Below the pieces are notes generated by a model. It made no database searches. It was not told where the DNA came from and was given only the letters and a program-made list of their open reading frames with translations. From contig CAZQSL010000004.1 in the NCBI GenBank assembly GCA_964595945.1, forward strand, positions 1-64,000: a DNA stretch of 64,000 bases. The letters run 5' to 3'. Source of the DNA: CAZQSL01 sp964595945 (GTDB taxonomy: Bacteria; UBP15; UBA6099; JAJRTR01). Positions 1 through 8,205 of the stretch are shown one piece after another. Numbering within the stretch: position 1 is the first letter of the stretch; each line of letters opens with the position of its first letter. Both the position numbers and the translations under genes were made by a program.

Positions 1-1
1 A

Positions 2-1006
2 CACACGGCCGCTCTGCATGACTCGCTCACTGATTCCGCAGGCAGCTTCGACCAGACGGTGGCAGGCATCCACAACCTTTCGCTTCTCAGGCGCGATCAT
101 GGCTTCACCCTGTCTCTCGTTTGCGTACTGACAAAACCCAACCTGTCATCGCTCCAGGAAATCATTGCGTTTCTCAATTCATTCGCGCCGGATTCGATCA
201 TATTCAACGTCCCCCGCATCGCCGGCCGCATGAAAGACAACCACCAGATACTCATGCCTTCGCTGACTGAAATCGCCGACGAATTCACGACTGCCATCAG
301 AATGACCGCAAAAGCCAATCCGGCACTTTTGTCAGCCATGAAAATTTCCATCGCGGAAATCCCTTTATGCCTTATATCCGACTATGAAATGTTTGCCGGC
401 GGCGATGTCGTTTCGATCAGCGCTGCTCCAATGACACAAAAAACATCCCGGGCGGATTTTCTGACCGAACGCTTCAAACCCGCCATCTGCGCCAGTTGCG
501 CCCTCTCCCCCCGATGTCCCGGCATCGAAAAAGAATACGCCGTGCGATACGGAGCAGCGGAGCTTTCGCCAGCGAATTGCCTCTCTGCCTTTTATGAACG
601 ATACATGACTCACAACCCAATTCCACACTGCGAAAAATTCGCCAGCGCGTCCACTTGTGAAAATGCCGCGCACATCCTGTCGCAAGCCCTCTCACGCCTC
701 GAATCCGCAAAAAGCAAATCGCCCGGCGTTATCGCGTCGCTCGCTCTCGATGCCGCCCGGGCCGCCTATTTCACACATAATAGAGACGATGCTGTCGCTT
801 TTGCGTCACACGCCGCCGCTCGCGACCCGCTCGACATACCCGCGCGCATCGACGCGGCGCGCATCGTTTTTTCCTCCGCCAATTTCGCACGCGCCGCCGG
901 GCTGCTCTCACACACCTCGCTGACAGGCGCGTCGCCATGCGCGGCACGGGAGGTCTCCGACCTGCTTTTCTGGATCGATTGGATCATGTATATTACAAAT
1001 TCATGA
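2..1006 (+). CDS. Radical SAM protein, C-terminal part (5' end outside window)
   Basis: The frame is open to the left edge, so the N-terminus with the usual CxxxCxxC cluster is missing. A GTG at 59 is only an internal candidate start. The visible first residues (SFDQTVAGIHNLSLLRR) look like the back half of a radical SAM barrel, where the strand after the substrate helix reads LSLVCVLTKPN. A cysteine cluster of the form CxxCxxxxxCPG (CASCALSPRCPG) follows, as in the C-terminal auxiliary iron-sulfur regions of SPASM-type enzymes. The last 120 residues are alanine-rich and helical, perhaps TPR-like. The radical SAM protein at 3690 has a similar terminal cluster (CADCVHDPRCQG), so the two are probably functionally linked. 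The substrate cannot be read from the sequence. A promoter-like sequence lies between this gene and the next one. Confidence 0.65.
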   Translation, partial: HTAALHDSLTDSAGSFDQTVAGIHNLSLLRRDHGFTLSLVCVLTKPNLSSLQEIIAFLNSFAPDSIIFNVPRIAGRMKDNHQILMPSLTEIADEFTTAIRMTAKANPALLSAMKISIAEIPLCLISDYEMFAGGDVVSISAAPMTQKTSRADFLTERFKPAICASCALSPRCPGIEKEYAVRYGAAELSPANCLSAFYERYMTHNPIPHCEKFASASTCENAAHILSQALSRLESAKSKSPGVIASLALDAARAAYFTHNRDDAVAFASHAAARDPLDIPARIDAARIVFSSANFARAAGLLSHTSLTGASPCAAREVSDLLFWIDWIMYITNS

Positions 1007-1044
1007 TGGACTGTAAGGATGCGCCGTCCAATTCATATATTTAC

Positions 1045-1073
1045 AGGACAACTCATCTGGTCCGATGTATAAT
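1045..1073 (+). promoter_or_regulatory. Candidate sigma-70-type promoter for the SUMF1-fold gene and downstream cluster
   Basis: A perfect -10 box TATAAT lies at 1068-1073. An AGGACA hexamer at 1045-1050 (4 of 6 matches to TTGACA) stands 17 bases upstream. The next coding sequence begins 30 bases later, so the downstream cluster can be transcribed separately from the truncated radical SAM gene. Recognised by eye only. Confidence 0.45.
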
Positions 1074-1091
1074 ATGTAATATTAAAAGAAT

Positions 1092-2570
1092 ATGGTGGCG
1101 ACTATGAACAGACAATTACTCAGAAAAATCGCAACGCCGGCCGCTTTGGCTGCCGCATGCTTCCTTTCCGCCGCATCAGCGCCGGCAGCCGGATGCCCTT
1201 CCGGATTCGTCGAATGGGAATCAAGCGCCGTCGCGGCAGGGGCAGCCGATGCTCCTGCCATCACGAAGACCATTTGCGGCCCCGCAAAGATCGAAACCCT
1301 CAAGCCTTTCGAACTCCGCATAATGCTGTCGTCGCCTTCCGGCATACCATCGGCCAGGCTCTACGCAATGTTTCCCGTCGACAACATGGCTATCAAGACT
1401 ACAACGGAAAACATCGAGCCCTCCGCGGATGTCGTCGCCGGAAAGTCCGAACCTGACAATACCACCATTTCACTCCCGCTGCTCAAGGAACTCGTCACGA
1501 CTGTCACCGGCGCCCCCGGCATGCGCGTGCTTGACGTCCCCGCGATCTATTCACCCGAAATATTCAAGGACGATACTGTCCAGAAAAACATCTCCGACCT
1601 GCTGAAAATAATGGACATCGTGGCTCTGCCCCCCGCCCCCACACAGGACGGCGCAACTGAATATCAGGCGGTCTTCACGGCAAAGGCCCCGGAAAAAGCC
1701 TACATGTATCTCGTGCTCGACAACACGGGTGTCACAGCCGCAGACGGTCAGACTCTCACCGGCAGCATACCGCCTCAAAGCTTCGCTTTCGCCTTCAACC
1801 AGTTCAAACAGGTCACCCTCGTCAAGACCAATACCGTCATGACTTTCAAAGACAACCCCTGGGTGACGATACCCGCCGGCAGATTCGTCATGGGCTGCGC
1901 CTCGTCCGACACCAAGTGCGACAGCAACGAATTGCCCCGCCATGATGTCGATATGACTGACTATTCCATCCTGAAGAACGAAGTTTCCAACAAACAGTAC
2001 AAATCATGCGTCGATGCCGGATTCTGCACGCGCCCGCAATTCCTCTCATCCGAAACCCGCTCATCCTACTATGAAAACATATTTTACGATGATTATCCGG
2101 TCGTATGGGTTTCGTGGCACCAGGCAGCCAGCTTCTGCAAATGGGCAGGCGGATCACTGCCCACCGAAGCGCAGTGGGAAAAAGCGGCGCGCGGCCCCTA
2201 CCCGTCCGAATCACTATACTCATGGGGTGACGATGCCCCGACAGAAGCCCTCGCCAACCGGCTCGGCGGTATACAGAAAGATACTAATTCCGCATCCTCA
2301 TATCCTTCAGGCGACAGCCGCTATGGCGTTTCCGACCTCAACGGCAACGTGATGGAATGGACCGCCGACTGGTTCGACAGCACATATTACATCACCAGCC
2401 CCGGCTCCAGTCCAAAAGGCCCAAAATCATCGCCAACCGGCCAGCGAACTGTCCGGAACGGCTCCTTCCTAAGCGACGAAACCCTCATCCGTTCATCGAA
2501 GAGGGCCGGCGTCCAGCCAGACACCACACAAAACGACATCGGCTTCAGATGTGTTGCAGACACTAAATAA
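1092..2570 (+). CDS. Secreted SUMF1/FGE-fold (formylglycine-generating-enzyme-like) protein
   Basis: The N-terminus has a typical signal peptide, with MNRQLLRK followed by an alanine-rich hydrophobic stretch that ends near ASAPAA. An in-frame ATG at 1104 has GGTGG just upstream and may be the real start. Residues about 30-250 form a domain I do not recognise. The last 230 residues are a clear SUMF1/FGE-sulfatase fold: VTIPAGRFVMG, PVVWVSWHQAASFCKWAGG, LPTEAQWEKAARG, GVSDLNGNVMEWTADW and the closing GFRCV. The sequence after TVRNGSF lacks the paired catalytic cysteines of true formylglycine-generating enzymes, so sulfatase activation is unlikely. The fold is also used for binding or for other oxidations. 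The protein acts outside the cytoplasm. Its 3' end overlaps the next gene by about 20 bases. Confidence 0.8.
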   Translation: MVATMNRQLLRKIATPAALAAACFLSAASAPAAGCPSGFVEWESSAVAAGAADAPAITKTICGPAKIETLKPFELRIMLSSPSGIPSARLYAMFPVDNMAIKTTTENIEPSADVVAGKSEPDNTTISLPLLKELVTTVTGAPGMRVLDVPAIYSPEIFKDDTVQKNISDLLKIMDIVALPPAPTQDGATEYQAVFTAKAPEKAYMYLVLDNTGVTAADGQTLTGSIPPQSFAFAFNQFKQVTLVKTNTVMTFKDNPWVTIPAGRFVMGCASSDTKCDSNELPRHDVDMTDYSILKNEVSNKQYKSCVDAGFCTRPQFLSSETRSSYYENIFYDDYPVVWVSWHQAASFCKWAGGSLPTEAQWEKAARGPYPSESLYSWGDDAPTEALANRLGGIQKDTNSASSYPSGDSRYGVSDLNGNVMEWTADWFDSTYYITSPGSSPKGPKSSPTGQRTVRNGSFLSDETLIRSSKRAGVQPDTTQNDIGFRCVADTK

Positions 2571-3693
2571 CAACGCAAGCATTTCCATATCAGGTGACTA
2601 CCTGCTTGCCGCCGTCGCATTGGTTTTCTGCGCGGCGGCTGTTATTATGGACATCATTCACGGCAAGATCACAAACCGGCTACTCATCATCGGCATGGCC
2701 GTCACGCTCGCCATTCGTCTGTTCTTCCACCTTTCCGGCTATTCGACCGCGGCTCTCGCTCCCGCCGCTATCAATTTCGCCATAGCGTTCGCGCTCGCGT
2801 TCGCAGCCTGGAAATTCTCGATGTGGTCTGCCGGCGACGCAAAGCTTTTCGCATTCATTTCATTTGCCCTGCCGGCTCCGCTGATGCGCAACGCCACTTT
2901 CCTTTTCTTCCCGTCATTCGATCTTTTCATCAACATTTTCATCACGGCGCTTCTGTGGCTCATCCTGCAGGAAATCGCTGGCAAGATACGCTCTCTCGCA
3001 AGTGGCGGAGCCCTCGTCTCTCAGGAAACTCGGGATGGCTTTTCTTCGGCTGTCGGACGCATACGCGAAAACATCGGCCCGGTGCTGATCTCCTTCGTAT
3101 TCTTTACAGTATTGTATGAAATACTCCAGCGTACATCCGCCGCGCACCCCCGCTATATCCCGCCCAACACAGTCAATTCGGCTTTCATTGCGGTGATTTT
3201 CATACTCAATGGAAAGTTTACCGGATTCATAAAAAAAACAGTCGCCGCGCACCCCGGACCCGCGCGCGTGCTGTACATCGCCTGCATCGCCTCAATAGCC
3301 GGAGCCGCCGTCACGCCGCAATACAGCGAGTTCGTCATTGGCCGCCTGCGCTCGGTATTCATGTTTTTCTTCATAGCGGGTTCGGCACAAAAGATACTCG
3401 AAACAAGAATGCCCCGCACCGATGTCATCAAAACCACAATCCGAGACATCACCGAAGGTGCCGTGCCGCACTCCACCCTTCTCGAAATGATCGGGCGCGA
3501 AGGACTCGAAATGACCGTCTATTCCGACGGACTCACTCGCGAACAGACCGCCCTGCTACGCAACACTTTTCCGTTCGACACGGAGGTGGAGATCGTCAGG
3601 ACATATCCCTTCGCTCCTAAAATATTCACTGCTCTGGTCATCACCTTTCTCCTCGCATCGTCAATGATCCGATTTATCAGAGACCTCGCATGA
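2551..3693 (+). CDS. Prepilin-peptidase-like (A24 family) membrane aspartyl protease
   Basis: This is a polytopic membrane protein of 380 residues with a GTG start inside the end of the previous gene. The first 110 residues match the A24 (type IV prepilin or preflagellin peptidase) core. One aspartate is D34 in VIMDIIHGKITN and the second is D96 in WSAGDAKLF, equivalent to the GxGD motif. The DNA-methylase-like cytoplasmic zinc domain of PilD is absent, so this is the short, archaeal-like form. It is followed by about five further hydrophobic segments and a soluble stretch (about 290-350) before a last membrane helix. No pilin-type substrate gene is visible in the window. The ATGA overlap with the downstream radical SAM gene means that the two are translated together, which points to maturation of a shared substrate. 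Confidence 0.72.
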   Translation: MLQTLNNNASISISGDYLLAAVALVFCAAAVIMDIIHGKITNRLLIIGMAVTLAIRLFFHLSGYSTAALAPAAINFAIAFALAFAAWKFSMWSAGDAKLFAFISFALPAPLMRNATFLFFPSFDLFINIFITALLWLILQEIAGKIRSLASGGALVSQETRDGFSSAVGRIRENIGPVLISFVFFTVLYEILQRTSAAHPRYIPPNTVNSAFIAVIFILNGKFTGFIKKTVAAHPGPARVLYIACIASIAGAAVTPQYSEFVIGRLRSVFMFFFIAGSAQKILETRMPRTDVIKTTIRDITEGAVPHSTLLEMIGREGLEMTVYSDGLTREQTALLRNTFPFDTEVEIVRTYPFAPKIFTALVITFLLASSMIRFIRDLA

Positions 3694-5324
3694 CCATATC
3701 AGTACCGGATGCCAAAATGATCGACGAAAAAACCAGACGCAAGGAAACAGCCTCTTCGGAACCCCACCAGTGGGTGCGTCTCACAAGTGCATGCAACAAC
3801 AACTGCATCTTCTGCCTGGACAGCGAAACGCAGAACTCATCGAATGTGCCGGCCAGCGCCATAATGGCCGAAATCCGCGCGGGCCGCGAAAACGGCGCCA
3901 CCCGCCTCATCCTCTCCGGCGGCGAAGCCACCCTGCACCCGGATTACATCGAAATCCTCAGATTTGCCTCCACACTCGGTTACCGCCGCATCCAGACCGT
4001 TTCCAACGGGCGCATGTTCGCCTATACTGATTTCCTCGAAAAGGCAGTCGGCGCCGGACTCCAGGAAATAACATTTTCAATGCACGGAGACACGCCCGGA
4101 CTCCACGACGCGCAGACACGCGTGCCCGGCAGCTTCGCCCAGGCCCTCGCGGGACTTATCAATGCCCGGTCCGATCCGCGCCTGATCGTCAATGTCGACA
4201 TCGTCATCAATCAGTTCAACTACCGCCACATCCGGCGCATCATGGATTTCTTCATCAGGCTCGGCATCCACGAATTCGACCTGCTGCACGTCACTCCATT
4301 CGGCGAAGCGTGGGCAAACCGCGAAAGCGTTTTCTACGATCCTGCCGAAGGCGTAACACACCTTGCCAGCGCATTCGAGCTTGCAGACCGCCCTGATCTG
4401 TATGTCTGGACCAACCGTTTTCCAGCCTCCTACCTCACCGCATTCCACAGGCTTATCCAAAACCCCCTGAAAATCAAGGACGAAGTGCGGGGCCGCGCGG
4501 AAATGTTCGACCACTTCATCCGCACCGGCACTCATCTGCCCTGCCGCGGCGACCGCTGCCGTTTCTGTTTTATTGCCGGATTCTGCAATTACCTCGAACG
4601 TGCTGTCAACGAACTCTCCACCTGTTCTTTCGCCTCTCTGGCAATCGGCCCTGCCGCTTCCTGCGAAACGATGCCGCATCTCATTTCCAACGCCCGCTCG
4701 GTGTTATTTTCGTCACTACCGTACAGCGCTGCCGGATTGTATGACGCCATCCAGCCCGGCGCAGCGCTCACGATCATCACCGGCTCGCCGCAAGAAGCCG
4801 CCGCTGCCATCCCCAGATCACTGGCCGATCATGTCACTATCCACTCAACGGCACCTTTGCCCTCGATATCCGAATGGCCAGCAAACATCAGGCTGCGCAT
4901 CGAACTCAACAAGGCGACTGCCACCTTCATCAGAAATCACGCAGCCTGGATCATCGCAGCTGGCGCAGGGATATATGCTCCCAACCGTTATACGCTCGAA
5001 GATGTAATCGAAAATGACATCGCCCCGGCAGAGTTTTTCAGATCGTTTGACTCGCACGGCATCGAATGCCTGAATCTGCCGCCCTGTGTCACCGGCGCAC
5101 ATCCCGTATACCCGCATGCCCCTATCGACGCTGCCGCCTTTACCACCGCGCCCCCCCCCGATCTCCAGACGCTCGCGTCTTCATATATCCTTCATGCCTA
5201 TTATGTGAAACCTCCCTCCTGTGCGGACTGCGTCCATGATCCCCGATGCCAGGGGCTACACATCAACCAGCTTCGCGCCTTCGGATTTGCCCATAAACCA
5301 GTGACCCGCGGGAGCAGCTCTTGA
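3690..5324 (+). CDS. Radical SAM protein with additional C-terminal cysteine clusters
   Basis: The cluster motif is CNNNCIFC (CxxxCxxC) at about residues 31-38. It is followed by the SAM-binding GGEATLHP strand and ITFSMHGDTP, a canonical radical SAM barrel of about 250 residues. A second cysteine region (CRGDRCRFCFIAGFC, about 290) and a third at the end (CADCVHDPRCQG, about 515) could hold auxiliary [4Fe-4S] clusters as in SPASM/twitch peptide-modifying enzymes. The middle-to-C-terminal part (about 320-500) is a domain I do not recognise. The start codon overlaps the protease stop (ATGA), and the gene ends in a TTGA overlap with the carbamoyltransferase. A peptide or sugar could be the substrate; the sequence does not decide. 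Confidence 0.85.
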   Translation: MTISVPDAKMIDEKTRRKETASSEPHQWVRLTSACNNNCIFCLDSETQNSSNVPASAIMAEIRAGRENGATRLILSGGEATLHPDYIEILRFASTLGYRRIQTVSNGRMFAYTDFLEKAVGAGLQEITFSMHGDTPGLHDAQTRVPGSFAQALAGLINARSDPRLIVNVDIVINQFNYRHIRRIMDFFIRLGIHEFDLLHVTPFGEAWANRESVFYDPAEGVTHLASAFELADRPDLYVWTNRFPASYLTAFHRLIQNPLKIKDEVRGRAEMFDHFIRTGTHLPCRGDRCRFCFIAGFCNYLERAVNELSTCSFASLAIGPAASCETMPHLISNARSVLFSSLPYSAAGLYDAIQPGAALTIITGSPQEAAAAIPRSLADHVTIHSTAPLPSISEWPANIRLRIELNKATATFIRNHAAWIIAAGAGIYAPNRYTLEDVIENDIAPAEFFRSFDSHGIECLNLPPCVTGAHPVYPHAPIDAAAFTTAPPPDLQTLASSYILHAYYVKPPSCADCVHDPRCQGLHINQLRAFGFAHKPVTRGSSS

Positions 5325-6967
5325 TCATCCTCGGCATTCATTCCCACTCGCACGACGCCGGAGCCGCCATCTGGCACGACGGCCGCATATTCGCCATATC
5401 CGAAGAGCGTCTCACGCGAAAAAAACACGACGGCAGTTTTCCGAAAAACGCTATTTCCTATGTAATGAACGCCTGCGGCCTGACGCAGGATTGCGATGTC
5501 GACCTCGCGGTGTTCGACACTCTCGGGCACAACGAATCCACTGTCCGCGCGTGCCTGTCCGAAACCGGCATCAGGAATATCCTGCCTGTAGGGCACCATG
5601 AGGCTCACGCCGCATCGGCATTTTTTTGTTCGCCCTTCGACAGGGCCGCAGTGTTCGTATGCGACGCGTGGGGCAGTTTTTCGGACGAAATCGCTGCCAC
5701 TGCGAGCACTCATCACGCTTTCAGCCGTGAAATGCACAGCACCTACATCGGCGAGGGCACGAAAATTTCACAAGTGCTCAAGACTTACTCACAACCCGGT
5801 CGCGCGACCGGCATCGGCGCGATGTATTGCATAGCCTCTTTCCTCAGCGGTTTTTCTGAACTCGAAGCCGGAAAGGTCATGGCACTCGCTTCGTTCGGCA
5901 CGCGCGACGATGTGTTTCCCGATTGTGTTTTCACTGAAGACCACGGACATTTCGCCGCATGGGGCGACCCCGAACACGATCCGGTCAATCCCGCACACAT
6001 CGCCGAATACTCCGGAAGATTCTTTCGCGGCATTTCACCGCGAAAACATGACGAGCCTATCAGGCTCATTCACTGCGAACTCGCCCGCGCGGCTCAGGAA
6101 GCATGTGCCGCCGCTGCCCTGAATATCGCCAGCCGTCTGTACGACAATACCGGATGCCCCAGCCTGTGTGTCGCCGGCGGCTTCGGCCTCAACTGCCACA
6201 CCAACAGCCGCTACGCCGCCGAAACGCCATTCACTGAAATATTTATCCAGCCGGCGGCGACTGACGCCGGCATACCGCTCGGGTGCGCGCTGTACGGCGC
6301 TCATATCGCTTCCGGCGTCCCGTTTTCTCCATCGGTATTCGACCCCTATCTCGGACGCAGTTATTCCGACGACGAGATACTTGCCGCAGTCCGTGAGTTC
6401 GACTCCATCGTGTGCGAAGAACGCAATGACATCGTATGCGTGGCAGCGGAACAAGTGGCGGAGGGTGCGATAGGCGGCTGGATGCAGGGAGCGAGCGAAT
6501 ATGGTCCGCGCGCGCTCGGCAATCGCAGTATCATCGCCGACCCCCGCCGTCCCGGGACAAAACCCCGGCTCGACTCCCAGATCAAGCTCAGGGAGGATTT
6601 CAGGCCCTACGCTCCCGTCACGACTGTCGGAAGGGCAGCGGATTTTTTTGCGGGCCCGGCGACGAGCCCATATATGCTCCATCTGTTCAGAGTATTGCCT
6701 CATGTCAAAACGAGTCTTCCGGCGGTGACTCATTTCGACGGCACCACACGATTGCAAACTGTCAGTGAATCCGAAAACCAGCGGCTGCACGAATTGATCT
6801 CCCGCTTCGGCGAAATAACCGGGATACCCGTTCTCCTCAACACTTCATTCAACAGAAAAAGCGAACCGATCGTCGAAACGCCGCGCGATGCCATCGCCTG
6901 CTTCCTCGATTCGGGCCTCGACTTCCTTGCCATCGAAAATTATTACATCACCCGGAAACACATCTGA
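5321..6967 (+). CDS. Carbamoyltransferase, NodU/CmcH family
   Basis: The family transfers a carbamoyl group from carbamoyl phosphate, through an adenylate, to a hydroxyl of a sugar or antibiotic. The start MIILGIHSHSHDAGAAI is the family hallmark. The N-terminal Kae1-like half carries GHHEAHAASAF, whose histidines help bind metal or ATP, and VFVCDAWG. The YrdC-like C-terminal half carries YGPRALGNRSIIADPR and PVLLNTSFNRKSEPIV. At 548 residues it is of normal length. The start is a TTG that overlaps the upstream stop (TTGA), and the stop shares a base with the ATG of the glycosyltransferase, which argues for a single operon. Sitting between a radical SAM enzyme and a glycosyltransferase, it probably decorates a glycan or a glycosylated product. 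Confidence 0.9.
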   Translation: MIILGIHSHSHDAGAAIWHDGRIFAISEERLTRKKHDGSFPKNAISYVMNACGLTQDCDVDLAVFDTLGHNESTVRACLSETGIRNILPVGHHEAHAASAFFCSPFDRAAVFVCDAWGSFSDEIAATASTHHAFSREMHSTYIGEGTKISQVLKTYSQPGRATGIGAMYCIASFLSGFSELEAGKVMALASFGTRDDVFPDCVFTEDHGHFAAWGDPEHDPVNPAHIAEYSGRFFRGISPRKHDEPIRLIHCELARAAQEACAAAALNIASRLYDNTGCPSLCVAGGFGLNCHTNSRYAAETPFTEIFIQPAATDAGIPLGCALYGAHIASGVPFSPSVFDPYLGRSYSDDEILAAVREFDSIVCEERNDIVCVAAEQVAEGAIGGWMQGASEYGPRALGNRSIIADPRRPGTKPRLDSQIKLREDFRPYAPVTTVGRAADFFAGPATSPYMLHLFRVLPHVKTSLPAVTHFDGTTRLQTVSESENQRLHELISRFGEITGIPVLLNTSFNRKSEPIVETPRDAIACFLDSGLDFLAIENYYITRKHI

Positions 6968-8043
6968 TGGACATACGAATCATAAATAACGAAACCGAGG
7001 ATTTTTCCGGCCGCCTGATCGACTGGGAAGGTCACAGAGTGGGATTCACCAACTGCGGATTCGAGGATGTCCTGAGCAATCTGTGGGGGCCCGTCGAACG
7101 CCTTCGTGTCAACCGTCCTGCCCTCGAAGGCCTGATCGACAGCATCACAGGCGCCGACGCAGTGTTTTGCGAAACGCCCGAGGCGTTGATCTGCCACACT
7201 GTGATGACCCGCCGTGCCATTCCCTGCCCGGCTTTCGTCGTCGAAGACGAGGACATATTCCGCAGCGCGATCCGCCTCGACGGCTGGCTTGAGTCGATCT
7301 ATGAAGAGCGCTTCCTGGAAGGATTCCTTGCCGACCGGCACACGGTCGTGCTCCACCATGCCGCTTCGCAGCGCGGCGAGTATCTGATGCACATCGCCGA
7401 TCCGCAACGTTTGATGTTCATGCCCTGCTCTTCCTACTACCTGACCATGATAGAGCCGGAAATCCAGAAAAAAATCGCACTTCACATGACAAAAGGAGAA
7501 AACGCGGCAGACTGGGGCGAAGTCCATGAGACATTCAGAGGGACAGTGCTGAGCGCGGGCATAAACCAGCGCGACTACGCGACTTTTGCCGCCGCACTCG
7601 ACATCGCCGGACTCCACGGACATATTATCAGCCACTCCATCGAGGAATCCCTGCGAAATCATCCCCGCATCAGATGGCATGGGTTCATGCCCATTGCCGG
7701 ATTTGTAGCAGCACTTGCCGCCGCTTCGGTCGTCGTCGTGCCGATGAAGGCCAAAGACCATTCCGGGGGAGAAAACACCGCAACCTTCGCCATGGCACTC
7801 GGAAAACCGGTGATCATCACCCGCACACCATCGTCCGAAGAATTCATCACGCATGGCGCCGATGGCATCCTCGCCGCCCCGGGCGACGCACCATCACTTG
7901 CGGAAGCAATCACCCTGCTCGTCCAGTCCCCCGCCCTCCGCGAATCAATCGGCGCCGCTGCCGCCGCACGAGAGCGAGCCATCAGTGATGTTTCACGCGC
8001 AACTCTCCTCAAAGCCTTCGCACTAGCTACGCGCCTGTCATGA
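6967..8043 (+). CDS. Glycosyltransferase, GT-B / family 4-like
   Basis: The last 110 residues have the family 1/4 glycosyltransferase nucleotide-sugar site: VVVVPMKAKDHSGGENT, then FAMALGKPVIIT and SSEEFITHGADGILAAPGD, ending in the usual helical tail (LAEAITLLVQSPALRESIG). The N-terminal half matches no family that I recognise by eye, though its length fits a GT-B acceptor domain. There is no signal peptide, so it is cytoplasmic. The gene begins on the last base of the carbamoyltransferase gene (TGATG). A small stem (ACCACC/GGTGGT, 8045-8063) lies just after the stop but has no T-tract. It is the last gene of the cluster, since dnaE follows after 160 bases. Confidence 0.75.
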   Translation: MDIRIINNETEDFSGRLIDWEGHRVGFTNCGFEDVLSNLWGPVERLRVNRPALEGLIDSITGADAVFCETPEALICHTVMTRRAIPCPAFVVEDEDIFRSAIRLDGWLESIYEERFLEGFLADRHTVVLHHAASQRGEYLMHIADPQRLMFMPCSSYYLTMIEPEIQKKIALHMTKGENAADWGEVHETFRGTVLSAGINQRDYATFAAALDIAGLHGHIISHSIEESLRNHPRIRWHGFMPIAGFVAALAAASVVVVPMKAKDHSGGENTATFAMALGKPVIITRTPSSEEFITHGADGILAAPGDAPSLAEAITLLVQSPALRESIGAAAAARERAISDVSRATLLKAFALATRLS

Positions 8044-8205
8044 CACCACCGCTTTCAGGTGGTAAAATATTCAGCAATCTGTTAATCTTATTTACAATAA
8101 ACAGCCGGCCAGCGGACTCCCAACTTGGAACAATGGCGCACATCCAACACCACCCGGGCAGTCCTCGCGGACCGAGTATGCCTATATGCGCCCGGAGTCG
8201 CCCAC

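Noticed and set aside
2830..2850. GACGCAAAGC, a piece of the c-di-GMP-I riboswitch consensus
   Set aside because: It lies inside the coding sequence of the prepilin-peptidase-like gene and codes for the catalytic GDAK motif, so it is a coincidence.
8125..8205. Upstream extension of dnaE by 27 codons
   Set aside because: DnaE proteins begin with the PHP motif within a few residues of the start. ATG 8206 has a GGAG at correct distance, and the extension has no family match.
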